DNA of 64,000 bases from Dasyornis broadbenti. Its lineage: Eukaryota; Chordata; Aves; Passeriformes; Dasyornithidae. The notes beneath the pieces were generated by a model, which saw nothing but the letters and a program-made list of their open reading frames with translations, was not told the DNA's origin and made no database searches. Position 1 is the stretch's first letter, and every line of letters begins with the position of its first letter. The position numbers and the translations under genes were made by a program. Below, in pieces: positions 22,522-35,200 of the stretch. The DNA lies in assembly GCA_013397935.1 (NCBI GenBank), contig VZRN01004407.1, forward strand, positions 3,630,901 to 3,694,900, given 5' to 3'.

Positions 22522-25500
22522 AGAATCTGTGAAAGTGCTTAATAAAGGACTGCAAATCAGAACAGGTTATTGTCAAATGGCTTCAGAGTTCATGCTTATA
22601 AAGAATAAAACATGCTTGCAACTAGAGGAATTGCAATGAGTCAGTAAATTCAGGATTAAAAAGTATACATAAAACTTATTCTCCCTAATGAAAGCACATC
22701 TGTGTTATCAACTGGCATATTTTGTTCTTGTTCAGAACATAACTTCTTCAAAATATCCAGTCTCATACACTATAGTACGTGCATTAAACATAGGTATTTC
22801 AGTGAAAATATTCTATAGGTCTTCATGTGAGATATACATTTAAATCATGATTAGGAGATCCATCCTATAAAATTATATTGAACTAAACAACAGAAAGTTT
22901 ATCACTGGAAAATTTTACTTAAATAAAAGGTATCTTTAAAAAGGCTTGCTAGCATTAGTGATTTATTAAAATGTGCAGTTTTTAAAGTAGTGAAAAACAA
23001 TAACGAATTGTTGAATTTCAGACTATTCTAGAAAAACAAAATAATTATATTAGCTTGCTTATCGGTATTGAAGGTACAATTTGCCAACTTGTTAACTAGC
23101 CATGTCTAGAAACAAATTTAATAAATTTTGCAATCAAAAGAAAATTACATTGCCCTTTTAACACAGACAATAATCTAGGCCCTAGCAAGTGTGAGCTCAT
23201 CACCAAAAGTCACCCCCTTTTTAAATCAGACAAATCTCTTTAAATCAGACAAGAGCAAAAAAGCCTTGTTTATTGTAATGTTCACCCCTGTAACACTTTT
23301 TCTAGGAGGGCAAGGCGATACCTGTATTATACAAGATGAGTTTCATCATGACTTCTATGTAACTTAAATAAAACCTTTACAGTTCACAGTAGCACAGAAG
23401 CAACAGTCTACCACATTTCACAGGCTTACATATATTTGCACCCACTAGTGAAGGTAATATAATGCTTCCTACTTCCCTAACAGGAGTTCACAAATCACAT
23501 CATGTAAACAAACAGAGAGCTCCCCTGGGTGACTGAGCATATCAGGTATGACAGAAACTGTTTCTGCAACAAGCTCCCCAGCAGCTCTCAAACAAAGCAT
23601 TATCAGGAACCATTGCCTAAAATTACCCTACAGCCTTCTCAACACTCAGAAAAATTATACACACACACACATATATATTTAGTTTAAACATTCCCAGGAT
23701 CAGGAAAGAAAATGACAAACACAAGAAATAAAATGAAAACCTAAGCAAAATCCACAACTCGGGCCCCAAAATGCTCATGTTTTATATGTGTTACTCTGTA
23801 CCTGACAACTTGATTCCTACAATCAGTATGTGAAAAGAGATAGAACAGTGTCTGGAAATTCAGAGGAATGTGCCTTACAAATGCTTTCTGCATTACATTG
23901 ATGTTAATATTTTGAAAACTTAATTCAGCCATGCCATTAACAATACAAAATAATTTTAGTTGCTTTTACTTCAACTTTCACAATTAGTCTGATCAGGTAG
24001 CATGCAGGCATACTTGTTACAGAAGCACACTCCTTCATTTCAAGAAGTAATTGCCAACACATTCTCCTACGCCATCAATAAAGCTTTTCTTTTTTTCAGG
24101 CTCAATCCCTGCAGTGAAATGGCACACAGATGACAGCACTCAATTAAGTGTAGAATTAATGTAGCATGAAAGCACAGTCTTACTGAGAAGGCCAAGTGAA
24201 ATTGAACAGGAGGATTGCAGGTATTTTCACCATATTTTACTGCAAATGATCACTCATTTTTCCTGCCATGGAACAGGTCAGTAGGGCAATAGTCAATAAA
24301 GAGGACCTTTGGAAAGCAAGGGGTTGCCTTTAACTCTTTAACATATTTATTCAGCTCTAATTCTTAATATTCACCAATAACAGAGTTATTCTATAAACCT
24401 GTGATGCTGTCAAATAAGTTACTTCTGAGAGGAAGTTTCATTTTTCAACAACCACTTTAGGTTATTGGATGACACTCTGAACTATTTGTGACTAGTTTCC
24501 ATAAATTGAGTTATTGGAATTAATCTCTTTCATTGCATGATGAGCTCTCTAGTAATTTATGCACATCTGTACATACTTAAAAGCGTATTTACAATATATA
24601 CATAGCTATGATATATTTTTTTGTGGATCAGCTGAGATGGCTTCAGACACTGACCTTGTCAAAGAACTAAATTGTAAATTCTGTTGGCTGAAAGTTATTA
24701 TCTTTATCTCATAAAAACTGAACAGGGGTTGGGAGGGGGAGCAAATGTGTCTATGATTAAAACAGTAGAGTTAAATCTTGAAAAATTGAAAACCAAAATG
24801 CAAAAAACAACAAAAAAAAAACCACTTTAAAATTGCTCTGGATAATTTTAAACATATCTCTCTTATGTTTTTAAATAATTCAATATGAGCACTAAGTACA
24901 TGAATATATTTTATGAATATGAAACTAGGTGCATTTAAAATTAAATGAATACAGGAATAACATTTCAGCTATGAGAAGTGTTTTGAAAATGTGATATTCA
25001 AAACAATACTTTTTTTCTGTGAAGTCTCAGGCCTAACTATTCCCATTCCTCCCCCCAGAAGGCTTCATTCTTTTATTTTCAGTCAGCAAATGAGTATCTA
25101 ACCATCACCAGGCAAATCTGCAATCAGACTAGACTTGACAGTCATTACTCCTCCACAGAGCAGTAAGTAGTAAATAGAATAACTAGGATTTCAATATGAA
25201 TTACACACAATTCTCCTTGGTTTGAATGTACACAGGAAAATTACAGAATGTGTTGATTAGTATGCTAGCATCTCCAAAACCCATGAAAAAACTTCTCTCA
25301 CCCCACAGTGTATTCTGCACAATCAGTGCACCAACTTTGATTTAAAAGCACAGATCTTTCTCAGATTTCTCAAATTCTCAAGGAAAAGGCTAAATTCTTC
25401 AAGGGCTTTTTTAAAGTTCATGTTCTCCACCTAGTTTTCCTCAGCACCCACTCTTTTTTTTTCAACTGCAGAGCTGTTTGGTATCTGATATCAGCTCTGT

Positions 25501-26811
25501 CATCTTCCTGAAGGCATTTATTGACCTTTGAATTTCAAGTGGTACCGGGAACCTCTCCTGCTGAAATCATGGCACCATCACTTGTTTTTGTCCCCAGGGG
25601 TAAAAGGAAAATCAGTGATACCAAAAGGGAGTATAATATTTTAGAGCTCTATTGAAATTTTTCAGACAGGAACTTGTTTATCTTCACTAAAATTTCAGAC
25701 GCAAGATACTTTAAAGTGTAGTGTGGTGAATCAGAGACTGACAGGTTAAAATAATTGAAAGGGAGCTCGAGTTTTTGAGTTAATTGCCTGCTGCAGGAGA
25801 AGTCCCGTGCTGGGCCATGCATCGAATCAGCGAGCAGAGACCCAATATTTACTATCAATCAACATTACAAGCATTTAATGAAAAGTTTCATAATGGAAAG
25901 GCTGAGTGAGCTGAGACGGATCATTTCCATTAACCAACTCTTCTCCACAACATACAACTCCATTATGAAGCTGCAGTCTCCAATCCTTTTAAAGCTCAGT
26001 TTCCTCATATTAAAAACATCGTCTACAACACATTAAAAAAACCACAAAAAGAAAATTTTGTTGCATCTTCAGTAAGGTACAAGAAGTGAATTGGGACAAA
26101 AGGGGTTCCTGTGCTCTTCTTTTTGTTTGTGTCTGTGTTTTAACAAGAGTGACCTGGAAAACAACTGATAAAGGAACAAGGAAAAGAATGGCATAAAACA
26201 CTTGAGCCTGTCAAGCCAGATGTGATTGACAATAAATTTTAAATTAATCTAAGTAAAACTCCTGAACACAAGACCTATATTCCTATAAAAACCACTTCCT
26301 TGGCAGAAGAATTTAGTTCTGGGTTGTGTGCCTGGCAAAGGGAGTAATAACAGGTCTCCTAAGCATTATATACCTGCTTGCTTTCTGAGACAGGAATATG
26401 TGAAGTTTTCAAATGTAAAGTGAATGTGAATCATGCAACTGAATTTCCCCCATACTAGAAGCTCTTTAAACATATTTGAAGACGTGCAGGAAAATAGAAA
26501 GCCTTCAAAGCAATCTAATGTACCACACAGTTGTATCAAGTACCTACTAACTTCAGCTTTCAAAGTAGACTGCCAGTGTCAGGCCCTGAGTCTTCACTCA
26601 GCTAGATGTGTCTGGAAAATATCCATATCCATGTTATAGACAACCTACTCTCACAGTAGGTATGTACACATTCACAGTACGCATCTCTTCTCCAGAAACT
26701 CACATTTTGTTACTCATATCCTCCATTTATTCATAGGTATATTAAATAAAAAAAGGGTCCTTGAATATAAAGTGAAAGCCGCTGGAAGGTGAGAACATAA
26801 TCCAGAGTACA
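22522..26811. other. AT-rich noncoding DNA
   Basis: No gene recognised. It contains a 14-bp repeat spaced 19 bp apart (TTTAAATCAGACAA at 23220 and 23239), an AC/AT microsatellite at 23659-23679, and two stretches that look like conserved noncoding elements (about 24300-24660 and 25640-25900; see findings). Confidence 0.5.
23659..23679. repeat. (AC)n(AT)n microsatellite
   Basis: Six AC units run directly into four AT units and a short T tract. Confidence 0.9.
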
Positions 26812-26870
26812 GAAGGGGAAGTAAGTGTCTAAGCACATAGAGAAAGCCAAAACTCAAGCAGCAGCTCATA
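26812..26870 (-). repeat. Possible MIR-like SINE relic
   Basis: GGAAGTAAGTGTCTAAGCAC, then ACATAGAGAAAGCC and AAAACTCA, resembles the reverse complement of the MIR region around 'GACCTTGGGCAAGTCACTT' and its 5' neighbour. The match is short and diverged, so the call is weak. Confidence 0.25.
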
Positions 26871-29800
26871 TCCACAACCAAGATTAACTGTGCATCAGCT
26901 ACCCTGTCTGCATTACAAATTAAATGTTTGCCTAAAGCTATCTAGACCACAAAGTTTTTGAATTATTGTCATCATATATTTTCCTTGCTCTTTTTGGCAA
27001 GAGAAAAGAAACATTTGAAGGACTCACACAGACATTAGTCAAAAGATTGATATTGTCTGTTCTTGGCTAGAGTTTATGCAATGACATTAGAAAGAATTTT
27101 TAGAAATTTGTCTGGCATTAAGGTGAATAATCAAGTGGTTAGATAGATAGTTTAAATGCTAGTCTACGCTTACTAATACAATTTTATTAATACATGTATT
27201 TGAAACAAAACTAACGCAGGTCCATAGAGAATACACTAGCAAAAATTTCATAACCTAACCATCACGGAGATTTCTAGGGACATCACTGTCATCCCTGCTA
27301 TAATGTCAATGAAGTGAGTGAGCTATGAAAAGATGAATTGGGGTCAGTCTTTGCCAGATATTTATTTTTCTTCATTTAATACAGAAGGACACTCACGTAG
27401 TTCAGTCATGTTTATGATTGTTTTAGAAGAAAATAAACAGGGAGAATGATTTTTCAAAATATAAATACTTAGGCTGTATTTTCATTTCCATTAAGTGTGT
27501 CATTAACGAGAATGAAAAGCAAGATAGATGTACTAGTCTAGGAGAATCAAAGTGAAGGAAAAGGACAATTCTACTTACTAGCCCAGCAAGTCTAGAGGCA
27601 GAGCAAATTAGTTAATTAACATTTCAACTTTTTTTAAAATGTTATTAGTAATGCAGAAGAACAGCTAAAAACAATTTTATAAAGTTTACTGATGTATTTA
27701 TCTTCACAAATATTGGATCTTTTCTAAAATATCCCCGAACCCATAATAAATAATTGGAAATTATTGCTTTTGGTAGTTGCATCAAATATCTAATAAAAAT
27801 TCATGTACTGAACGAAGGGAGGGTGGCAGGGACAAGACAAGCAAATAATACCAGACACCTGCAATTGCCTGGGTTCTTACTTGCAACTCTTCAGCTATCA
27901 ATTTTATTTCTATCACCGCCATTCTGTGGGATCCTGGGCATGCTAATGGGACACAGAAACTAACTTCATTTTATTTGTCAAGAAAATTACTCTGATTAAA
28001 ATACCATTATTTCCCACAAAATGAGACCTACTTAAGCAACCATCTAAAACTTGGTCTGATGTAGCTACATCTTTACAACCAGAAAAACTATGTCTCTGTC
28101 TCAAAGATAGTGAGAACAGTACGAAACCCAAACACTGGGTTTCACTTCATTGTTCCTTCCCATCCTTTGAGATCAGGACAACCAACCAGAAAGTCTGACA
28201 TAGCCCTTCTAGGTGATGGTTTCTCCTCTAATAGCCTCTACAGCGCATTTTCAACTGCAGTTTCAGGAGTGCAGTAAACGAACTCTGTCTCAGCTACCCA
28301 TATTTTCTGTAACAAGGGTATTTTCAAAGCTAACAGCCAGCAGGCAGCTGCAAGGACAAAAGTGGTCTGTCTGAAGCTCCTTCCAGTTCTCTAGTGGCAA
28401 ATGTGAAATACTATAATTCCTCCCTGTATGTTTCTGGCTATTGCTTTTTATCAGACTAGTTATAGCTGTGTCCCAAGAAAAATAGGGTTCATCAGGTAAC
28501 AGAAACCAGGGAGAAGAAATAATAATTTCTAGGAAACCCTGGGTATTAATCGTGACATTACTCAAGGTTTTGTACTGCACTGCTTCTTCTGCTTTAAGAA
28601 AAGCAAAGCACTGTGAATACGAACATACACACAAGCTGCAACTTTCCAAAGCAGGCAATTCATATTGGAAGATGAAGGGGAGTGGCAGGTGCAAAATAAT
28701 TGAAAATCAGAATTCCAAAGTGGTGGTACCTTTAAAATATTTTTGTTTAAAATACTTACATGTGCATGGGAAATGTGGGAATGGCTTTACAATAATTCTG
28801 CCTGAACTGGTACCAGGTTCTGTGCTAAGTGCAGACAGTTACAGCATCTCTTAGAAACAAAATAAAAACAAATGTTTTTACAATTTCCTCAGCTTTGCTT
28901 TGTAACAGGACACATCTACATCAGTTCCCAAGTACTACGTGTCCTCAGCTTTTAAATGTGGTACTTTCTTACGTTTCTAATCAAAAAAGGTCTTTGACAG
29001 TCATGAATCCCTAAAGATTGTTTTAAAAAAAAGGTATTTTTCTACACTAGGCAAGAAGGTTTCACAATTTATCCATCTTTATCACCATATGGTCAACTTT
29101 TTCAATGCATTCTAATTAGAACTACATCCTAATTAGATCTGTATCTTTAGCAGTGACTATTGTGCAGTGGGTCTGCTCACCAAGACAGCTCTCTCCAATT
29201 TGTTTTCAGAGGAAGCTCTAAGTGCTGTGGCTGAGAAATGTGTATTTCATCAGCTGAATATTTTTCAGCACTCTTCTGGTCAATTGCCTGAAAAGAAACA
29301 AGATGCAAATCAGGGTAAGATGATAGTTAGCTTTCTGAGGTCTTAACATGTTGTAGGGTGTGCTTAGAAGTAGTGCAGTAGAATACAATTTGTTTCTAGA
29401 GATTTTCTTTTCTGAAAGGACTGTCCTCCTTTCCTACACACATGGAGATAATGATTTTTCACAGAAAACTCTCATAGAAAGTCCAGACCTGTCTCTAAGG
29501 AACTATACCTTCCTGCTGGCTCATTGCTCTGAGTTTTGAATTCATCCATTTGGTTGGTGGATGGAAAGACAAAAATCAGGAGTAAAGAGAAAAAGCAAGG
29601 AAAAACAGACATGTAGGAGAATTACAATACTTAAGTCTATTCTTCACCCCTGTCTAGCTGCATCTATAACACCTGTGAGATTGGAGCTAACAAATCCAAG
29701 CAGAAAGACAAGCTGTATCACTGCTAAAGCAGGAAAATTCACATGATAGTCTCTGGGCAAAGTGCTCAGCTACGCAGACCAGGTTTCTAGGATGAATGCA

Positions 29801-32032
29801 GAGCTCCTGCAACAACCCAGCAGTTTTAATCTAGTTCTGGAGCATCAACATGCACGACAAAGCACATCAACAAAGCCTGAGTGCAGGCAGGTCCCGCAGC
29901 TTCCCACAGAGAGCTTCCAATTCTGTAGTAAGCCCACAGTTGCCTTGTGATCTAGCACTCACTGCTGATCCTGAGCAGAAGGAAGTCAGCATTAATGGAA
30001 ATAAAGCAATTAGATACGGAGAGAGGTTGGTGCTGCCTTTACAGAGCACCCCGAGCAGATTTCATGAGTGATACTAGTCTGCCTCTTCCCTTGACAGTGC
30101 CTGCTTTTCTTACAACAAATATGTGGATAATAAGTAAAAACATGCATTTATTTTGTGGTAGTACAGTACTGGTAATCCTACTAAACTTACAGCATTGCTG
30201 TTGGATTTCATGAGCAAACGCATTCAAAATTGGCTTATAAATAATGGGGGGTGGAATTTTTGGTTGGATTGGGTTTTGGCTCATCATGGCAGTGGGGTTT
30301 TTCAAATTTACAATGTTTCCTTTGCTTTCCACCCCCACATCTTTGTCTAAAGCTCTTAAGTGCCATAAAAAGTATTTACATGCCTTTAAATGAACTATTC
30401 ATTTCACACTGCAATATTTAATTTTCCATGATATTGAGAAAATGCACTCTGTTCTTTGAAGGTAGCAGTACATCTCACATGTTATTACTAGAAAAGGTCA
30501 CGAAAAGATCAATACATGCCTTGTGCTTACATATCTTACTACAGAAAATTGTCCTTTACAAGCAATATTAAAAAACCTCCCCTAGAAAGAAGCAGAATCA
30601 TAAGGAATAAAAGTGGTAATTAGCAGAAGGCAGATGGAATGCCTTGAACTTTCAAGGTTTGATCCTGTGCAGCCTAAGAGGAGATAACAGCCAGAATAGA
30701 TGCTTAACACCAAGCACAGATGTAAGCAGAGCTGACTAAGAACAGTGAGGGGGGTGATGATCTGCATGGTTACTTACTGGGAAGAGGATGAGAACATAAG
30801 CAGCAGATTAAGCAAAATTGCTTCCTCCCAATGCCCCACCCATGCATTTTTTTCTAATAATGGCATAATTCCCTGCTTCTGCTAACTGCATCTCAGAGCC
30901 AGTGAAAATTTTATTCAATCACAAAGGAATCAATAACAGATATAAGTTAAAGTTGTGGTGCAAGTCAGCAGCTGGTCCGAAGTTTATTTTAATGATGTGT
31001 TGCTACTGCAGTTGTTCTATTACTTCATTTTTGGTTTGGGGTGGGTGAGCATAATAGAATCAACCTTTCCCTATTGTATCCAAGGCCTTGCAAAGATTTG
31101 CCATTATAGATAGCATTTAAAACCCATTCCTTTCCAACATTTAAAATTCTTCAGCCAAAATGTTTATACTCATCACAGTTTCCTTCTTGCATGGCTTTGA
31201 CCACCATGAAATTTGCATAATTTGTGTCCTCTTCATGAACAGAAAACTGAGGTGCAAAACAAACCATGTCTGAGATCCAAGGGGGATTTTTATTTTGAAA
31301 GTTGGAGTTACTGCAATGCAGGAATCTAAGCCAAAATTATAATCATAGGCTCATGTTCACTTACTGCCTAAACTTCTCCTAGAAGTTGGTTTTCAACATT
31401 TCAAATTGCCCATCTGCCTAGAGCTTGGCTTCTGCACATGCACATCCAGGTAGGTGAGGAAGGCTGAAGAATCCAGGACTTTGTGTTTCTATCTTGTTAA
31501 AATACATAGAGCAAAGTACTTCAAGATATTTTAACTGAGGTCTTGGCCTAGCAGACATTTCCACAGTACGCTGAACAAGTTTAACTCAATAATATAAGGT
31601 TTATTTATCAACTTCAACCCCAGTGACATTGCCCCATTCAGTCACTTTTAGGATATCCTAGTCATGAGAACACTCACCTTAAAAAGAAACAAGTTCTTGT
31701 TCTGAATATATTCAAAAGTGACTTTATAAGACTCATCCCTACAATAACAGATTTCCTCCTACAGCACATAAAACATCCCTTGTTCCTTTTCCATTTACTC
31801 TGTTTGAATCCCAGAAAACAGACCAACTTCAGCAGCAGAGATGGATAATACCGCCACACAAAGCAGCCTCCCGTCACACACAGCACAGCTCCAGTAAGGA
31901 TGAGGGGCAGAGCCCTTGCCAGACAGAGGCAAGGAGAGCAACGCTAGCCACCTGTATATTGTGTACATCACTACTCAATCCTGTTTCACAAAAGAAAACT
32001 GTTAAATAACTTAGTATTTTGCTATAGTGGTG
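26871..32032. other. Noncoding DNA, nothing certain
   Basis: Ordinary AT-rich sequence with a possible MIR-like relic at 31228-31268. The longest frame (28290-28694, minus, 134 codons) has no recognisable domain and no splice context I trust. Confidence 0.5.
31228..31268 (-). repeat. Possible MIR-like SINE relic
   Basis: The plus strand reads CATGAACAGAAAACTGAGG followed by TGCAAAAC. This resembles the reverse complement of the MIR 3' region (GTGCCTCAGTTTCC, CTGTAAAATG). Only about 40 bp can be matched. Confidence 0.35.
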
Positions 32033-32260
32033 TGGTGGTTTTGTTAGGGTTTCTTGGTTGGTTGTGTTTTGGGGGCTTTTTGTTTGTTTAGGGGAGTTGT
32101 TTGTTTGGTTGGGGGAGTTGTTTTTTGGTGTTTTTGTTTGTTTTTGTTTTTCTTTTGTTGTTTTGTTGTTGTTGTTGTTTGTTTGGGGTTTTTTTTNNNN
32201 NNNNNNNNNNNNNNNNNNNNNNNNNNNNNNNNNNNNNNNNNNNNTTTTGGCGGGGGGGGT
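32033..32260. repeat. G/T-rich low-complexity tract with gap
   Basis: Degenerate TTTG, TTGG and GTT units from 32033 are interrupted by the N run at 32197-32244 and end in GGCGGGGGGGGTTGG. It is the complement type of the A/C-rich tracts at 14.6 and 37.1 kb. The apparent Val/Phe-rich or Lys/Pro/Gln-rich proteins across it are translation of simple sequence. Confidence 0.9.
32197..32244. other. Assembly gap (48 N)
   Basis: A run of 48 N inside the G/T-rich tract. Its true length is unknown. Confidence 0.97.
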
Positions 32261-35200
32261 TGGTTTTTCATTATTATTATTTAAATCACTGCAAGATTTC
32301 CAGTTTTAAAAATTCACATTTTGGGCATCTTCTGGGATAAAAATAAGTTTTAGTGCTTATTTGTGCAACTCATTTGGCTTACTAACTCCCTTCATAGAGT
32401 AGCTCAGTAGGCACTCATCTCCATCTGTTGAATTTTGTCTTTCTGAGAGAACAAGGTCTCTTCTGGAAATTTGCATGGAAAGGTTTGAACTCTCAGTTTT
32501 CCCGGAAGGAAAAGAAGGGCCTAAGCAACATGTTGTTTAATTCTTATCTCTTATTTGTTCTCACTAACTTGTTTATCTGCTCTCACAAAGACACTGGGCC
32601 TGTGACCTGCATGCCTACATCCAAGACAAAGACAGCTCTCAAAACTGGATATTCAAGTTTGTATACTGATTTTCAGGCATTTCCTCAAAGTACTATTGTT
32701 CTGCTCCTTCTCTGGTAGGTTCTTATACATTTTGTCCCATGTACATGTATCCATCTTATTCCAAGCAAAAATCTCTTACCAGTTTGAGAACCAGTTCACC
32801 ATACCCAGCTGTCACAGTTTTACTTGAAGTCCTCATCCCAATACTTTAGCAAAGAAATTATGTTAAAACAGCTGCCTTCACCTGGAAGCAGTTTGTGTCT
32901 GGTTGCAGATCTGCAACATTGCAGAAGGTAGAGCCCAAACACAGGCTTGTGAAGGTGGCAAACACCCCTGATCCCAGCTCCGTACCTTTCAGGAATTAAA
33001 AGGATTTTTATCTCTAATTGTTTTCAAAGGAAGGCCACTTAACATGCATTGTCTACAATAGATTGTTCTGCCTCTTCTTTTTTAATGGCTCACAACATTT
33101 AGCTAACTAAATAACAGGGCATTTTCCACAGGGTGTCATTCATATCCTGTTACTACCAAGTGACCAATTGCCAGCATGTAGCCCTGTTTACTTAAGTTGT
33201 TGCCTAGAAACTACTGTGTTTTTCCATTTGAAGCTCAAGTATTTTGCAACACAGACAAACAATGAGATATAACCCTGTGGGCAAATAAGCAGCAGCCTGC
33301 CTTCAGTAGTTCACACCTATTGTTTCACTTCTCATAAGCATTTATTTTTGTTAGTGAAATAATTCAGGCCCAAGACAACCTGTATTGTGACTTAAAAATC
33401 AATTTTTTTCAGGACTCTCTTGGAAAACATTTTACAACTTCTTTTGTCTTTTCTCTTGGAACCCATAGTCCTGAACTGTTTTATTTATTACAGGCTTGAG
33501 GTTTTGTTGTTCAAGTTTAAATGCAGAGAGACTTGAGCTAAGATTGTGTTTAAAATTAGGTACCTCTCTCTGTAAGACCTGTTCTGTTAGAACAGATACA
33601 GAGTCAGTTTTTATTCTTCATTGTTCCTTTACTCTGGAAGACATATAAGTGCCTCAAAATACAGATTACATTTTAGTTTTTTCCTAATAATTATCTACAT
33701 ATACCAAGTGATAAATTAAAGCCTGTGGCATTACTAACTAGTATTGTAACTGTTAACTTTACCTCATGGTTATCAAAACCAAACAGCCAGTATAGACCGA
33801 TGGGAAAAGTTAAAGTGAGCAACCACTCCTGATAGGAGAACAGTACCTTCATTCACTTCAGTGATTCAGAGGAAGCTGGGGGAATTTAAATTAAGCAAAA
33901 TATTGATTTTTAACTTCCATTATTTCTTAGTCTTGGTAGCAACTCAATGCACCTTAGACATGGATTTTCTCAGGCACTGAACAGGCATAAACAATTGGCC
34001 TTATGTTCATCACCTCAGCACATTAGACACTGAAAGCAAGAGAGAATCAATAACAACTGCATATAACTTTCCTGCTGAACATAGGCAACCCACACACACA
34101 TGCTGGGGTTGGAGTTTTCCTTCTGATCCAAGTGTCAGGCTGAGACCTTCACCTATGCAGAGATCTGTAACTCCCCAACACTTTGAAATGCAATCTTCCT
34201 ACCAGAGACTAACGATAGACAGGTTGCAATGACTATGCCCTAGGCTTGGTTTCCTGAGACTAGTCTAGGTAGCCTCCATTTTATTATGTATAGAGATGGA
34301 CAGATAAAACTGGGCAAAATACTTTCCTCCTAAACCTGATTAAATAGATTTTATAAAGTTTCCTTCATCTCTCCTGGGTTACAAACCTCAGTCTCGATTT
34401 TTATGCAAGTTCAGCCTGCTAGAAAAAAAGATTCAGCAGATTCAGTGGAGATATCTGCATTGGACTTCTCCAGTCACTCAGTAATTTTTCTATTTCCTTC
34501 AGTTATGTAACCACTCTTGAAATAACATATAGATTTACTATAGAAATTCAGTTGCTCACATTGACTGTGTTTGAAAGTGAGCACAATCACTTGACCTTGA
34601 AATATCTCAGCAATAATTCTAGCTAATTCTCTAAGAGGTGAACATAAATATTCTACCAAGATATGGTCACTAAAACAACTCACATACCTAAGCCTATGTC
34701 TTGGCTTAGAATTACATTGCCTGACAAACTTGTTTAGGGTGTACTTGGAATATTTGTGCCTAAAATGAGTCCATATATGTTATTACACTCTATACAGGTG
34801 CCTTAAACTATGTGAGAGTGAGTTTTAGTGTGCAAATTAGAGTGTCTTATTCTCAGAGCAAGTTTATGCTGTTAAACCAGCACATCCAGTCAATATTTAA
34901 TTTAGAGCAGACAACAATACAGAGCAGACTGATTATTTACCCTGTGGTTGTAGGCAATTTATGTACCAAATAGCACAGCATGAAGACAGTGGAGAAAAAA
35001 AAATACAAATATCATCTCTTTAAAAACAGGTAGTTTCGTTTCTTCCTTGTCTTACTGAACAACTAACCAAAAAAATTTAAAAAATCAATACATGCAAAGA
35101 AAAATGACCGAACAGTGAACAAGTACTAACTCCAGTGCTTGCTCAATATGCTTGCAGCCATGCTAATCTTACAATACATACAACTTCAAGCGTGTGGATC

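Noticed and set aside
28290..28694. 134-codon minus-strand frame
   Set aside because: No recognisable domain or convincing splice sites. Frames of this size are expected by chance in 64 kb.
32044..32340. Val/Phe-rich and Lys/Pro/Gln-rich frames at the third gap
   Set aside because: Translation of G/T-rich simple sequence and N; no protein evidence.
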